DNA of 64,000 nt from Arenicola marina. Taxonomy: Eukaryota; Annelida; Polychaeta; Arenicolidae. The stretch itself is not shown here. The stretch's first letter is position 1. Below: more notes on the stretch, generated by a model. It searched no databases, had not been told where the DNA came from, and worked only from the letters and a program-made list of their open reading frames with translations. The DNA is taken from positions 20,435,143-20,499,142 of the forward strand of contig OZ025265.1 of NCBI GenBank assembly GCA_964019135.1. The letters run 5' to 3'.

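Overview
The window is a piece of an animal nuclear genome and is almost entirely one giant gene on the + strand. About 40 exons can be placed by open frame, splice sites and phase, and together they encode at least 25 immunoglobulin-like (I-set) domains joined by Pro/Ala-rich, charged or acidic linkers. Several consecutive exons match, in order, landmarks I recall from vertebrate titin at the Z-disc/I-band boundary: [55 protein letters not shown] and [14 protein letters not shown] therefore read it as a titin (connectin/sallimus-type) gene, open at both ends of the window.

Organism: the introns carry two tRNA-derived SINE families, a 5'-truncated LINE, short DNA transposons, long G/C homopolymers and very many minisatellites. 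A striking number of these minisatellites include the exon-intron junction. I recall such 'mirage minisatellites' from amphioxus Adh genes. Together with the vertebrate-like titin layout this makes an invertebrate chordate such as amphioxus my best guess (about 0.6). Another marine invertebrate, such as a hemichordate or mollusc, is not excluded.

Layout: 1-8.4 kb holds Ig domains 1-7 and a first Pro-rich linker. 8.4-24.4 kb is a 16-kb intron with a CpG-rich block containing a perfect CArG box (11.2 kb), G-rich tracts (16.9-18.8 kb), a candidate alternative first coding exon whose splice phase fits the next exon (19.31 kb), two CRE sites, an assembly gap (about 19.97-20.17 kb) and two satellite arrays. 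24.4-35.6 kb holds Ig 8-13, a WKP-repeat linker, and large arrays including a 2.2-kb 34-bp minisatellite. 35.6-43.6 kb is a run of linker exons that are all phase 2-2 and multiples of three, so each can be skipped freely. 43.6-51.5 kb holds Ig 14-19. 53.5-64 kb holds Ig 20-25, an acidic PEVK-like linker, and the start of a 26th domain.

The encoded part would anchor at the Z-disc side of the sarcomere and act as a chain of folded Ig modules with unfolded spring or partner-binding linkers. Splice phases (mostly 1 at domain borders, 0 inside domains, 2 in the linker block) suggest length tuning by exon skipping. All boundaries were read by eye; no alignment, RNA evidence or database search was available.
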